A stretch of 64,000 bases of DNA. Source: JAJZNI01 sp035624785. GTDB lineage: Bacteria > Chloroflexota > Dormibacteria > Aeolococcales > Aeolococcaceae. Numbering within the stretch: position 1 is the first letter of the stretch; the number at the start of each line of letters is the position of its first letter. Of this stretch, positions 1 to 7,745 are shown piece by piece. The position numbers and the translations under genes are program-made. Below the pieces are notes generated by a model that was given only the letters and a program-made list of their open reading frames with translations, did no database searches and was not told the origin of the DNA. The stretch covers positions 152,178 to 216,177 of the forward strand of contig DASPQV010000051.1 of NCBI GenBank assembly GCA_035624785.1, in the 5' to 3' direction.

Positions 1-204
1 GACGAAGATGAAGTAGGTGATCCCGAACATCATCGCCGGCTTGAGCAGGGACCAGAGGTACCCCAGCGCCGACTGGGTGTAGCGAAGCTTGAACTGGCTG
101 ATCGCCAGCTCCAGGGTCAGGTGCCGGTAGTGGCTGAAGGAGCTCAGCGAGCGCGGGGCTGGGGAGGCCGCGCCCGGCACTCCTGCCTCGATGGTCGCTG
201 TCAT
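1..204 (-). CDS. ABC-2 type polysaccharide/teichoic-acid export permease, N-terminal fragment
   Basis: Reading leftward from ATG at 204, 68 codons stay open to the window edge, so only the N-terminus is present. The soluble start is followed by an amphipathic stretch (LELAISQFKLRYTQSALGYL) and the first membrane helix (MMFGITYFIFV). The pattern of RYTQSALGYLWSLLKPAMM is typical of ABC-2 permeases of the Wzm/TagG type, which export polysaccharide chains across the inner membrane with a Wzt/TagH ATPase. The partner gene would lie beyond the left edge. It diverges from apt, sharing a 188-bp intergenic region. The start is the first ATG after the divergent region; I see no clear ribosome binding site. 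Confidence 0.75.
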   Translation of the reverse strand, partial: MTATIEAGVPGAASPAPRSLSSFSHYRHLTLELAISQFKLRYTQSALGYLWSLLKPAMMFGITYFIFV

Positions 205-377
205 CTATCGGAGGATGGGTGGGCGGATATCACGCTGGATCGATCGCGGCCGATGAGGCCGCCGCTCCTGCAGTCTACCAATCGCGCCGCGCCACCTCCC
301 GGCGTCGCCCCTCTCCACCGCCCAGCACGCCGCCCGCCTGGCCGGCGAACTGGAAACCCACCCCGGGGCGGGTGGAC

Positions 378-383
378 TACGAT
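378..383 (+). promoter_or_regulatory. -10 box TACGAT for apt
   Basis: TACGAT ends 9 nt before the apt ATG at 393. Transcription would begin at or just before the start codon, leaving no room for a Shine-Dalgarno site. Confidence 0.5.
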
Positions 384-392
384 TCGGCGCCG

Positions 393-1052
393 ATGGCCGA
401 CCAGCGGCGGGCGCATCCCCCGGCCTCCCGTGCTGCCGCCACCGGCGCGGCATCCTCTCCGGAGGGACGGGCCGAGGCCGTCCTCCCGACCGCGGGAGCG
501 ATCGTCACCGCGACCGGCGATCTCGATGCGGCGCTCTCCGAACGGCTGCGCGGGCTGGTCCGCAACATCCCCGACTTCCCCCGCCCCGGGGTGCTCTTTC
601 GGGACATCACCACCCTGCTCAGCGACGCCCAGGCCTTCCGCGCCACCATCGAGGCGCTCGCCGAGCCCTATCGCGACCGCGACGTCGAGGTGGTGGTGGG
701 CATCGAGTCCCGCGGCTTCGTCCTCGGCGGCGCCATCGCCCTGACGCTCGGCGCCGGCTTCGTCCCCGTCCGCAAGCAGGGCAAGCTGCCCTACCGCACC
801 ATCTCGGTCGCCTACACCCTGGAATACGGGGAGGCGGTGCTCGAGGTCCACGCCGACGCCATCGCGGCGGGCCGGCGGGTGCTGATTGTCGACGACCTGC
901 TGGCCACCGGCGGCACCGCCCGGGCCACCGCTGAGCTGGTCGAGCGGCTGGGCGGCCAGGTGGTGGGGTTGGCCTTCCTCATCGAGCTGTCCGAGCTGGG
1001 TGGCTCGGCCGCGCTCGGCGACAGGCCCCACACGTCGTTGATCCGGTACTGA
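393..1052 (+). CDS. apt: Adenine phosphoribosyltransferase
   Basis: Converts adenine and PRPP to AMP in cytosolic purine salvage. The type-I PRTase signature VLIVDDLLATGGTA (PRPP loop) is intact. Upstream sit the APT hallmarks IPDFPRPGVLFRDIT and VVGIESRGFVLGGAIA. The family is usually about 170-180 residues; this reading gives 219, with roughly 50 low-complexity N-terminal residues. The frame is open further upstream, but ATG 393 is chosen because a TACGAT hexamer lies 9 nt ahead. Adenine is not made by the neighbouring ahcY, but both genes serve adenosine/adenine recycling linked to methylation. Function is certain; the N-terminus is less so. Confidence 0.93.
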   Translation: MADQRRAHPPASRAAATGAASSPEGRAEAVLPTAGAIVTATGDLDAALSERLRGLVRNIPDFPRPGVLFRDITTLLSDAQAFRATIEALAEPYRDRDVEVVVGIESRGFVLGGAIALTLGAGFVPVRKQGKLPYRTISVAYTLEYGEAVLEVHADAIAAGRRVLIVDDLLATGGTARATAELVERLGGQVVGLAFLIELSELGGSAALGDRPHTSLIRY

Positions 1053-1156
1053 CCCGCCCGGCCTCTTGTTGCGCGTGACCGGCAGACAGCGGGGTCCTGG
1101 CCGGGGCCGGACCTTCACCGCCCATCGAGGCTGGCCGGGGCCGCGCCGCGGTTCGC

Positions 1157-1313
1157 TACGATCAGCCCACGCGACAGGCCACGTGGGGACCCTGCCGGTC
1201 CGGCGGGGGTTCGCCGTCCCGCGCCCGCCTGGCGTCCAGCCGGTGCGGCGACTGGCCGGCCGCCGGCTCTCTCAGCCCCGGTTGGCTCAGCGGCGAAGGC
1301 CTCAGGAGAACCC
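1157..1313 (+). promoter_or_regulatory. Promoter (-10 TACGAT) and about 145-nt GC-rich leader of ahcY
   Basis: TACGAT at 1157-1162 would start a transcript near 1169, giving a roughly 145-nt leader rich in potential hairpins. A frame in the leader is open from GTG 1183 and ends with a TGA overlapping the ahcY ATG (ATGA), so translational coupling is possible. I searched by eye for the SAH riboswitch core and did not find it. Confidence 0.35.
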
Positions 1314-2594
1314 ATGACCAGCAGCACGAGCAGTCTCGGCCACGACGTTGCCGACATCTCGCTGGCCGGCGAGGGGGAGCGGCTGATCGCCTGGGCAGCC
1401 CGGGAGATGCCGGTGCTCGCCCTGATCCGGGAGCGGTTCCAGCGCGAGCGCCCTCTCGAAGGGCTCCGCCTGGGCGCCTGCCTGCACGTGACCAGCGAGA
1501 CCGCCAACCTGGCGATCACCCTGCGCGCGGGGGGCGCCGAGGTGTTCCTCTGCGCCAGCAACCCGCTCTCCACCCAGGATCCCGTGGCCGCGGCTCTGAC
1601 CGCGGAGCACGGGGTGCCGACCTTCGCGGTCCGGGGGGAGGACAGCGCCCGCTACTTCGATCACATCAACGCGGTGCTGGACCACCGGCCGCAGCTGACC
1701 ATGGATGACGGGGCCGACTTGGTGGCGGAGCTGCACAAGGGCCGGACCGACCTGATCCCGGGCGTCATGGCGGGGACCGAGGAGACCACCACCGGGGTGA
1801 TCCGGCTCCGGGCCATGGCCAAGGCCGGCGCGCTGCGCTTCCCCATCGTCGCCGTCAACGAAGCCCTCACCAAGCACATGTTCGACAACCGCTACGGCAC
1901 CGGGCAGAGCACCCTGGACGGCCTGATCCGGGCCACCAACGTGCTGATCGCCGGTAAGACCGTGGTGGTCTGCGGCTACGGCTGGTGCGGCCGGGGTCTT
2001 GCCAGCCGCGCCGCTGGGCTCGGTGCCCACGTCATCGTCACCGAGGTCGACCCGGTCCGCGCCCTCGAGGCGGTCATGGACGGCCACCGGGTGATGACCC
2101 TCGCCCAGGCGGCCCCGCAGGCCGACTTCGTGGTCACCCTGACCGGCGACATCAACGTCGTCGATCGCCACCACTTCGAGCTGCTGAAGGACGGCTGCAT
2201 CGTCGCCAACAGCGGCCACTTCAACGACGAGATCAACCTCGGAGCCCTGGACGAGATGGCGACCGGCGTCTCGCAGCCCCGGCCGAACGTCGAGGCGTTC
2301 CGGCTCCGGGACGGTCGCACCGTCAACGTCCTCGCCCAGGGCCGGCTGGTGAACCTCGCCGCCGCCGAGGGGCACCCCGCCGCGGTCATGGACATGTCGT
2401 TCGCCAACCAGGCGCTCTGCGCGGAGTACGTGGCCCGCCACCATCAGGAGCTCGAGACACGCGTCTACGACGTGCCCGAGCAGATCGATCGGGAGGTCGC
2501 CGCTCTCAAGCTGCGCAGCATGGGCATCGCCATCGACGCGCTCACCGAGGAGCAGGGCCGCTACCTGGCCTCGTGGGAATCGGGCACGTCATGA
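1314..2594 (+). CDS. ahcY: Adenosylhomocysteinase (S-adenosylhomocysteine hydrolase)
   Basis: Reversibly hydrolyses S-adenosylhomocysteine to adenosine and homocysteine, removing the product inhibitor of methyltransferases. The 426-residue protein is the short bacterial/archaeal form, without the roughly 40-residue insertion of plant/mycobacterial enzymes. Visible family blocks are LHVTSETANLAITLRAGGAEV, NPLSTQDPVAAAL, GVMAGTEETTTGV, the lysine/aspartate block VNEALTKHMFDNRYGTGQS, the NAD dinucleotide-binding loop VCGYGWCGRG near residue 220, and NSGHFNDEI. AGGAG lies 6 nt upstream of the ATG. The adenosine it produces can be consumed by the AdoK-like kinase at 17573, and its substrate arises through MetK (49808). 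Confidence 0.97.
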   Translation: MTSSTSSLGHDVADISLAGEGERLIAWAAREMPVLALIRERFQRERPLEGLRLGACLHVTSETANLAITLRAGGAEVFLCASNPLSTQDPVAAALTAEHGVPTFAVRGEDSARYFDHINAVLDHRPQLTMDDGADLVAELHKGRTDLIPGVMAGTEETTTGVIRLRAMAKAGALRFPIVAVNEALTKHMFDNRYGTGQSTLDGLIRATNVLIAGKTVVVCGYGWCGRGLASRAAGLGAHVIVTEVDPVRALEAVMDGHRVMTLAQAAPQADFVVTLTGDINVVDRHHFELLKDGCIVANSGHFNDEINLGALDEMATGVSQPRPNVEAFRLRDGRTVNVLAQGRLVNLAAAEGHPAAVMDMSFANQALCAEYVARHHQELETRVYDVPEQIDREVAALKLRSMGIAIDALTEEQGRYLASWESGTS

Positions 2595-2640
2595 GCGCCC
2601 GCGCTAGGGTTTCTGGCAGAGCCCGACACGAGGAGATGGA

Positions 2641-3969
2641 GTGACTCCCAGCCGCACCGCCACGCCTGTCCCCCTTCCGGAGCCGCAGGTCACCACCCTC
2701 TCCAACGGGGTCACCCTGCTGAACGCCCCGTCGGCGAGCCGCAACGTCGGCGTCTTCCTGATCGTGCGCGCCGGCTCCCGGGACGAGACCGCCGAGACCG
2801 CGGGCCTTGCCCACTACCTGGAGCACATGTTCTTCAAGGGCACGGAGCGACGCCCCACGGCGCGCCAGATCAACCGGGAGGTCGATCGCCTCGGGGCAGC
2901 GACCAACGCGTACACCGACACCGAGGAGGTCGGCTACTTCGCCGAAGGGCCGGCCACGGCGCTGCACCAGCTCGCTGACATCATCACCGACATGCTGAGC
3001 CGGCCGCTTTTCGCGGCTGAGGAGGTCGAGCGGGAGCGCAACGTGGTGCTCCAGGAGCTCTCCGCCCGGCTCGCCGACCCCGACGGCTGGATCTTCGACC
3101 GGCTGGGTACGGTGGCCTTCGGCGGCGACCAGCCCATGTCGTGGTCGGCGGCCGGCCTGCCCCGGGTGATCGAGAAGGCCACCCGCGACCAGCTGCTCGG
3201 CTACCACCGCTCGTTCTATGCGCCGGTCTCGATGTGCCTGGTCGTCGCCGGTGGCGCCACTCTTGACCCGGAGAAGGCGGACCGGCTGCTCCGTGACGTC
3301 CCCACCGCCAAGCCCCGGCCTCGCGAGCCGGCGAGGTGGGGGCAGGGCGACCGCTACACCGGCAACGTGCGCCCGGTGACCGAGAGCGAGGAGCCTCAGA
3401 CCAAGATGGCGGTAGCCCTGCCGGGCATCCCGGCGCTCGACGAGGAGCGCACCGCGCTGTCGCTGATGAGCTTCATCCTGGGTGGCGGGATGTCGTCGCG
3501 CCTCTTCCACACGGTGCGGGAGCGGCGCGGCCTGGCCTACGCGATCTTCTCCTTCCACGAGGCCTTCGAGGACACCGGGGTGTTCGTGATCTCCACCGGG
3601 ACCCGGCCCAGGGACGCCGTCAAGGCGGTGCGGCTCTCCTTCCGCGAGCTGCGCCGGATGGCCGCCCAACCGGTGCCGGCGGCCGAGCTCGCCGCCGCCA
3701 AGTCGGCGATGATCGGCCGGCTGCTGCGCTCCACCGAGACAGCGATCGCCAGCGCGCGCTTCTTCGGGGGCCGCTGGCGGGCCCGGCTTCCCCTGGAGAC
3801 CCCGGACCAGCGAGCCGACGCCATCGCCAGGGTCACCGCCGCCGAGGTTCAGCGGGTCGCCGAACGGATCGCCGCCGGCATCGACCAGGTCCGGGTGGCC
3901 TTCGTCGGTCCCGAGGACCAGGGCGAGGCTTTGCTGGAGGCGGCCACCGACCGCCGCGCCGCCGCCTAG
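2641..3969 (+). CDS. M16 family zinc peptidase (processing-peptidase-like)
   Basis: A 442-residue single-chain M16B-type metallopeptidase. The inverted zinc motif HYLEH (H58-x-x-E61-H62) is intact and is followed by the usual FKGT block and the distal glutamate region ERNVVLQEL. The C-terminal half carries the second M16 fold with GGGMSSRLFHTVRERRGLAYAI, typical of bacterial YmxG/PqqF relatives. The start is GTG 2641, with AGGAGATGGA just ahead. No signal peptide is visible, so it probably acts in the cytoplasm on peptides or in protein turnover. A TAGGGT hexamer at 2605-2610 could give it its own promoter. Confidence 0.92.
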   Translation: MTPSRTATPVPLPEPQVTTLSNGVTLLNAPSASRNVGVFLIVRAGSRDETAETAGLAHYLEHMFFKGTERRPTARQINREVDRLGAATNAYTDTEEVGYFAEGPATALHQLADIITDMLSRPLFAAEEVERERNVVLQELSARLADPDGWIFDRLGTVAFGGDQPMSWSAAGLPRVIEKATRDQLLGYHRSFYAPVSMCLVVAGGATLDPEKADRLLRDVPTAKPRPREPARWGQGDRYTGNVRPVTESEEPQTKMAVALPGIPALDEERTALSLMSFILGGGMSSRLFHTVRERRGLAYAIFSFHEAFEDTGVFVISTGTRPRDAVKAVRLSFRELRRMAAQPVPAAELAAAKSAMIGRLLRSTETAIASARFFGGRWRARLPLETPDQRADAIARVTAAEVQRVAERIAAGIDQVRVAFVGPEDQGEALLEAATDRRAAA

Positions 3970-4036
3970 CCCGCAGCTCGCCCCGTCGTGGCGCGGCCGC
4001 GCGGAGCGACACCTCGGGTGCGGCTCAGCGGGCGAA

Positions 4037-4873
4037 TCACCCGGTCCGCTTGAGCAGCCCCAGCCGTTTGGCCCGCCGCTCCGCCAGCGTGAAGAGGACC
4101 AGGCCAGCGGGGATCAGCACCGCCCCCATGCCGGTGAGCAGACCGGCGACGGGCAGGAGCTGCCCGGCAGAGCCGTGCTCCAGCAGGGCGGTGCGGATGC
4201 CCTGCAGCACGTAGGTGAGCGGTGAGATCACGCCCAGGCCCTGGAGCCACACGGGCAGCACCGAAAGCGGGTAGTAGACGCCGCTGACCAGCAGCAGCAC
4301 TCCCTGGACGGCAAAGGCCATCTGCTCGCCCTTCTCGGGGTAGAGCAGAGGGAGGATCGAGGTCAGGATGCCCAGGCCGAGCACGGGGAACGTGGACGCT
4401 CCGAGCACCAGGGCGGCACCGCCGAAGTCGGCCCTGTCGAGGTCGAGATGAAAGGCGGCAAGCATCGCCGCCAGGATGATGGCGGCCCGGATGAGGCCAT
4501 ACGCCAGGGCGAAGCAGGCGCAGCCGAGCAGGTGGGTGACCCGCCTCACCGGTGCCATGAAGGTGTACTCGATGGTGCCCTCCCAGCGCTCCCAGACGAT
4601 CGCGAACGCGGTCTCGAAGAAGACCAGCGAGAGGTACTGCCAGAGCAGGGCGCCGACCAGCAGGTACACCTGGGCCTCGGCCAGGCCCTCACCCCGGTGG
4701 AGCGCGCCGATGCTGCTCAGGCCGCTGGCCAGGTAGCCGACCGAGAGCACGGTGACCACGCTGTAGAGCAGCCAGATGACCTCCCAGAGCCAGTAGCGCC
4801 GGTAGAGGTTCTTCTGCCGCTCGAAGAAGCCGATGAAGGCGGTGGCCTCCAAGCGGAGCGCGGACACGGTCAC
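4037..4873 (-). CDS. ABC-2 type transporter permease
   Basis: A 278-residue integral membrane protein with about six hydrophobic segments, starting with a cytoplasmic N-terminus (ATAFIGFFERQKNLYRRYWL) typical of ABC-2 exporter permeases. Conserved blocks include FFETAFAIVWERWEGTIEYTFMAPVRR and GVYYPLSVLPVWLQ, as in the NatB/DrrB group. The GTG start overlaps the stop of the ATPase gene (GTGA), so the two are translationally coupled and form one exporter. The substrate is unknown; drug or lipid export is the common role of the family. Expression is presumably controlled by the attenuator-like leader ahead of the ATPase. Confidence 0.88.
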   Translation of the reverse strand: MTVSALRLEATAFIGFFERQKNLYRRYWLWEVIWLLYSVVTVLSVGYLASGLSSIGALHRGEGLAEAQVYLLVGALLWQYLSLVFFETAFAIVWERWEGTIEYTFMAPVRRVTHLLGCACFALAYGLIRAAIILAAMLAAFHLDLDRADFGGAALVLGASTFPVLGLGILTSILPLLYPEKGEQMAFAVQGVLLLVSGVYYPLSVLPVWLQGLGVISPLTYVLQGIRTALLEHGSAGQLLPVAGLLTGMGAVLIPAGLVLFTLAERRAKRLGLLKRTG

Positions 4874-5718
4874 TCGCCGCCCCCCTCGCCGGCCGCTTCT
4901 CCGGCCTCCTCAGCCTCCTGCTCGAAGCTGCGCCCGGTCATGCGCAGGAAGGCATCCTCCAGGGTGGGAACCGCGTGGCCGTTGCCGCTGCCGCGCAGCT
5001 CCGCGGGACTGGCGTCGGCGGCGATACGGCCTCGATCGATGACCACGATCCGCCCGCACAGCGCCTCGGCCTCGACGAGGTCGTGGGTGCTCAGCAGCAC
5101 GGTCACGCCGCCTCCCGAATGCAGCTCGGCGATGAACGCCTGGACCTCGCGCTTGCTCCTCGGATCCAGGCCGGTGGTGGGCTCGTCCAGGAGCAGCAGG
5201 TTGGGAGTGGTCAGCACCGACCGCGCGATCGCCACCTTCTGCTGCTGGCCTCGGGAGAGCTGCTTCATCGGGCGGCTGAGCGCGTCCCTGGCCAGGCCGA
5301 GGCGGCGCAGCACGGTGAGAACGGTGTCGCGGACATCGGCGCCGCGGCGGCCATAGAGGCGGGCGGCGTAGCTCAGGTTCTCCCAGGCGCTCATCTCCTT
5401 GAAGAAGGAGGCCTCGACCGAGACGCGGTTGATCAGCCGGCGGACCCGGCCGCTCTCCCTCACCGCGTCATGGCCGAACACCCGGACCGTCCCCTCGTCC
5501 GGGGTGGTCAGGGTGGCAAGCACCCGGAGCAGCGTCGACTTGCCGCTGCCGTTCAGCCCCACCACCGCCACCAGCTCCCCGGCACGCATGAGCAGGTCCA
5601 CCTGATCCAGGGCGCGCTTCTGCATGCCGCGGCGCTCGCCCTCGGGGCGGAAGCTCTTGGAGACGCCCCGCACCTCGATCGCCGGGGGGAGGGTGCCGTT
5701 GCCGTTCATCGTCTGCAT
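4870..5718 (-). CDS. ABC-2 exporter ATP-binding subunit
   Basis: A 282-residue nucleotide-binding domain of the DrrA/CcmA type. Walker A is GLNGSGKST (residues 54-62), the signature is LSRGQQQK (canonical LSGGQ with Gly-to-Arg, common in this subgroup), Walker B is LLLLDEPTTGLDP, and the switch histidine is in LLSTHD. It energises the membrane subunit encoded immediately downstream. A second in-frame ATG lies three codons into the ORF (position 5709). The first ATG has the weak site GGTGAG directly ahead of it, and that site is the 3' arm of a 9-bp inverted repeat that can occlude it. Confidence 0.93.
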   Translation of the reverse strand: MQTMNGNGTLPPAIEVRGVSKSFRPEGERRGMQKRALDQVDLLMRAGELVAVVGLNGSGKSTLLRVLATLTTPDEGTVRVFGHDAVRESGRVRRLINRVSVEASFFKEMSAWENLSYAARLYGRRGADVRDTVLTVLRRLGLARDALSRPMKQLSRGQQQKVAIARSVLTTPNLLLLDEPTTGLDPRSKREVQAFIAELHSGGGVTVLLSTHDLVEAEALCGRIVVIDRGRIAADASPAELRGSGNGHAVPTLEDAFLRMTGRSFEQEAEEAGEAAGEGGGE

Positions 5719-5788
5719 CTGCTCACCATCTGTTCAACATCAACAAAAAGACCGTTCCGGCCCGGACCGGACGGTCCTCGGTGAGCAG
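5719..5788 (-). promoter_or_regulatory. RBS-occluding inverted repeat enclosing an intrinsic terminator
   Basis: Read leftward, CTGCTCACC (5788-5780) is the exact complement of GGTGAGCAG (5727-5719), which contains the putative ribosome binding site and abuts the ATG. Between the arms sits a terminator hairpin. Pairing of the arms would block translation initiation in any transcript that reads through. Confidence 0.6.
5745..5776 (-). terminator. Intrinsic terminator in the leader of the ABC exporter
   Basis: In the leftward transcript GACCGU plus CCGG (5776-5767) pair with CCGG and ACGGUC (5760-5750, one bulged A), followed by five U residues (5749-5745). It is 27 nt before the ATPase start and therefore inside its leader, rather than at the end of gdhA 270 nt away. 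This is the only canonical hairpin-plus-U-tract I found in the window. Confidence 0.75.
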
Positions 5789-5806
5789 CGGCGTCGCGCT
5801 ACAGGC

Positions 5807-5872
5807 TCAGCACGGAACCTCCGGTGGGCACGCACCCCTCTCTGTGGAGAGGTTCAGCCGAGCGATCAACAT
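5807..5872 (-). CDS. Putative 21-residue leader peptide of the ABC exporter operon
   Basis: ATG 5872 opens a 22-codon frame ending in TGA at 5807, with GAGGTGG about 10 nt upstream as a possible ribosome binding site. It starts MLIARLNLSTERG and ends PPEVPC. The coding span covers two mutually exclusive RNA helices: 5837-5842 with 5847-5852, and 5815-5821 with 5849-5855. The stop lies 5' to the arm 5813-5818, whose bases can pair with 5754-5759 in the terminator stem. This is the usual layout of translation-dependent attenuation. Conservation of the peptide cannot be tested here. Confidence 0.45.
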   Translation of the reverse strand: MLIARLNLSTERGACPPEVPC

Positions 5873-5929
5873 GGGCGGGAATCCACCTCTGCAACCTCGA
5901 GACTGCGCCGTGGGCGAGCGCGGGGGTTG

Positions 5930-5958
5930 ACTCTAGCGAGAGCGCGCCCGCCGGTCAA
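5930..5958 (-). promoter_or_regulatory. Sigma-70-type promoter of the ABC exporter leader
   Basis: On the minus strand TTGACC (5958-5953) and TAGAGT (5935-5930) are separated by exactly 17 nt, the best -35/-10 pair I saw in the window. Transcription would start near 5923 and give a leader of about 205 nt before the ATPase start. Confidence 0.6.
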
Positions 5959-6043
5959 GCCGGATCGAGCCGAGGATCCGCGGCCCGACCGAGGCGCGGA
6001 CCATCCAGCGCCCTGACAGCGTGGGTTTCCACTCGCCGCCGTG

Positions 6044-7315
6044 CTAGGGGAAGATCCCCCGCACCGCCGTGGCCCGAGCGACCCGCTGGATCGCCACCAG
6101 GTATGCGCCCACTCGGAGCGGGACCTTGGCCTCGTCCGCCTTGTCCGCCATCTCCGTGAAGGCATGAAGCATCACCTTCTCGAGGCGCCGGTTGATCTCC
6201 TCCTCCTCCCAGAAGAGTGACTGGAGGTCCTGGACCCACTCGAAGTACGAGACGGTCACCCCGCCGGCATTGGCGAGGATGTCCGGTACCACGGTGATAT
6301 CGCGCTTCTCCAGGATCTCGTCGGCGGCGGGCGTCGTGGGCCCGTTGGCTCCCTCCACCACCAGGCGAGCCTGGATCCTCGGCGCGTTGGCGGCGGTGAT
6401 GACGCTCTCCAGGGCCGCCGGCACCAGCACATCCACGGGCAGCTCGAGCAGAGCGGCGTTGCTCACCGGGCGTCCCCCGGAGAATCCGGCGACCCCGCCG
6501 GTGTGGCGGCGGTGCGCCTCCAGCTCGGGGATGTCCAATCCCTCGGGAGAGTAGACGCCGCCCGTGATGTCGGAGACCGCGCAGACCCGAAACCCTCTCT
6601 CCCCCAGCAGCTGGGCGCTGATGCTGCCGACATTGCCGAAACCCTGGACGGCGGCGGTGCTCGACGCCGGATCCATGCCGAGCCGCCGGCAGGCCTCGAC
6701 CGCGGAGATCGCCACGCCCCGTCCGGTGGCTTCCGGCCGGCCTTCCGAGCCGCCGATGTCGATCGGCTTGCCCGTCACCACCGCGGGCAGCGAGTAACCC
6801 GCCTCCATCGAGAGCGTGTCCATGATCCAGGCCATGATCTGTCCGGTGGTGTTGACGTCCGGCGCCGGGATGTCGCTGTCGGGGCCGATCAGCACCGCTA
6901 TCTCACTGGCGAAGCGGCGGGTGAGTCGCTCCAGCTCTCGCCGGCTCAGCAGGGCCGGGTCCACCGCCACCCCGCCCTTGGCGCCTCCGAACGGGATGTC
7001 GACGAGAGCGCACTTCCAGGTCATCCACATCGCCAGCGCCTTGACCTCGTCGAGGTCGGTGTCCGGGTGGAAGCGCAGGCCCCCCTTGGCCGGACCGCGG
7101 GTGAGGTTGTGCTGGACCCGGTAGCCCTCGAACATCACCAGGCGGCCGTCGTCCATCTTCACCGGGAAGCGCACCACCAGCTCGCGACGGACCTCCCGAA
7201 GAACGGCGCGGAGCTCCGCCGGCAGCTCCAGCAGCACAGCTGCCCTGTCGAATTGACGCTGTGCGTTGAGCCAGGGATTCTCAGCGGCTCGGGTGCCGGG
7301 GCTGGCGGCGGTCAC
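6044..7315 (-). CDS. gdhA: Glu/Leu/Phe/Val dehydrogenase (NAD(P)-glutamate dehydrogenase)
   Basis: Catalyses reversible oxidative deamination of glutamate to 2-oxoglutarate and ammonia. At 423 residues it has the normal hexameric-enzyme length. The substrate-binding block KGGLRFHP, the catalytic-lysine block PFGGAKGGVAVDP, the PAPDVNT motif, the Rossmann loop VQGFGNVGS and the C-terminal ANAGGVTVSYFEWVQ are present. An upstream in-frame start would add 22 residues, but GTG 7315 is preferred because TATGTT ends exactly 6 nt before it. It is divergent from the rhodanese gene. Coenzyme preference cannot be read from sequence by eye. Confidence 0.96.
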   Translation of the reverse strand: MTAASPGTRAAENPWLNAQRQFDRAAVLLELPAELRAVLREVRRELVVRFPVKMDDGRLVMFEGYRVQHNLTRGPAKGGLRFHPDTDLDEVKALAMWMTWKCALVDIPFGGAKGGVAVDPALLSRRELERLTRRFASEIAVLIGPDSDIPAPDVNTTGQIMAWIMDTLSMEAGYSLPAVVTGKPIDIGGSEGRPEATGRGVAISAVEACRRLGMDPASSTAAVQGFGNVGSISAQLLGERGFRVCAVSDITGGVYSPEGLDIPELEAHRRHTGGVAGFSGGRPVSNAALLELPVDVLVPAALESVITAANAPRIQARLVVEGANGPTTPAADEILEKRDITVVPDILANAGGVTVSYFEWVQDLQSLFWEEEEINRRLEKVMLHAFTEMADKADEAKVPLRVGAYLVAIQRVARATAVRGIFP

Positions 7316-7321
7316 CGCGCC

Positions 7322-7327
7322 AACATA
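7322..7327 (-). promoter_or_regulatory. -10 box TATGTT for gdhA
   Basis: On the minus strand TATGTT ends 6 nt before GTG 7315, which places +1 on the start codon. Confidence 0.55.
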
Positions 7328-7394
7328 GCAAGCCGCCGGGGGTCCGGTGGTGAGAAGGGCGCTCAGGGCGCTCGGTTGCATTGGCGCAAGCTCG

Positions 7395-7400
7395 TAGACT
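7395..7400 (+). promoter_or_regulatory. -10 box TAGACT for the rhodanese gene
   Basis: TAGACT ends 6 nt before GTG 7407, a spacing that predicts a leaderless transcript. Confidence 0.55.
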
Positions 7401-7406
7401 CGGCTC

Positions 7407-7724
7407 GTGGATCTGCCCGCCGAGGTCGGCCCCCAGGAGGCGCACGCCGCGGTCAGCGATGACGACGCCTTGATGGTCGACGTCCGCGAGCCGTGGGAAT
7501 GGGAGGAGAGGCGAGTTCCCGGGGCCCTGCTGATTCCCCTGGCTGAGCTGCCATTCCGGCTGGCCGAGCTCCCCGACGACCGAGATCTCTATGTGCACTG
7601 CCGCGTCGGCAGCCGCAGTCGCCGAGCCGTCGCCTTTCTGAGGCAGGCGGGCCGGCCCCGGTCGGTCAACGTCAGGGGGGGCATCGACGCCTGGGAGCGG
7701 GCGGGACTGCCGGTCGAGAGGTGA
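7407..7724 (+). CDS. Single-domain rhodanese-like sulfurtransferase
   Basis: A 105-residue cytosolic rhodanese domain. The active-site loop VHCRVGSRSRRAV carries the catalytic cysteine, and the N-terminal DVREPWEWEERRVPGALLIPL and C-terminal GGIDAWERAGLPV blocks complete the fold. Such stand-alone domains carry sulfane sulfur for thiosulfate/cyanide detoxification or sulfur-cofactor pathways; the partner is not evident here. The GTG start is set by the TAGACT hexamer 6 nt upstream. It diverges from gdhA and converges on the repetitive protein that follows. Confidence 0.93.
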   Translation: MDLPAEVGPQEAHAAVSDDDALMVDVREPWEWEERRVPGALLIPLAELPFRLAELPDDRDLYVHCRVGSRSRRAVAFLRQAGRPRSVNVRGGIDAWERAGLPVER

Positions 7725-7745
7725 CCCGCGGGCTGCCGCCGCCGG

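Noticed and set aside
1163..1313. SAH riboswitch before ahcY
   Set aside because: The expected conserved core (GAGGAGCGYUGCRRC-like, then CAGGCUCGR) is not in the leader; only generic GC hairpins are seen.
1302..2444. Long antisense ORFs opposite ahcY, hppA, MaoC/acyl-CoA dehydrogenase, metK and aldehyde dehydrogenase genes
   Set aside because: They mirror strongly conserved enzymes in a GC-rich genome; their sequence is His/Gly/Asp-rich with no domain, as expected for shadow frames.
5800..5923. Metabolite riboswitch (TPP, cobalamin or c-di-GMP) in the ABC exporter leader
   Set aside because: Conserved cores of these classes are absent; the peptide plus alternative helices explain the region better.
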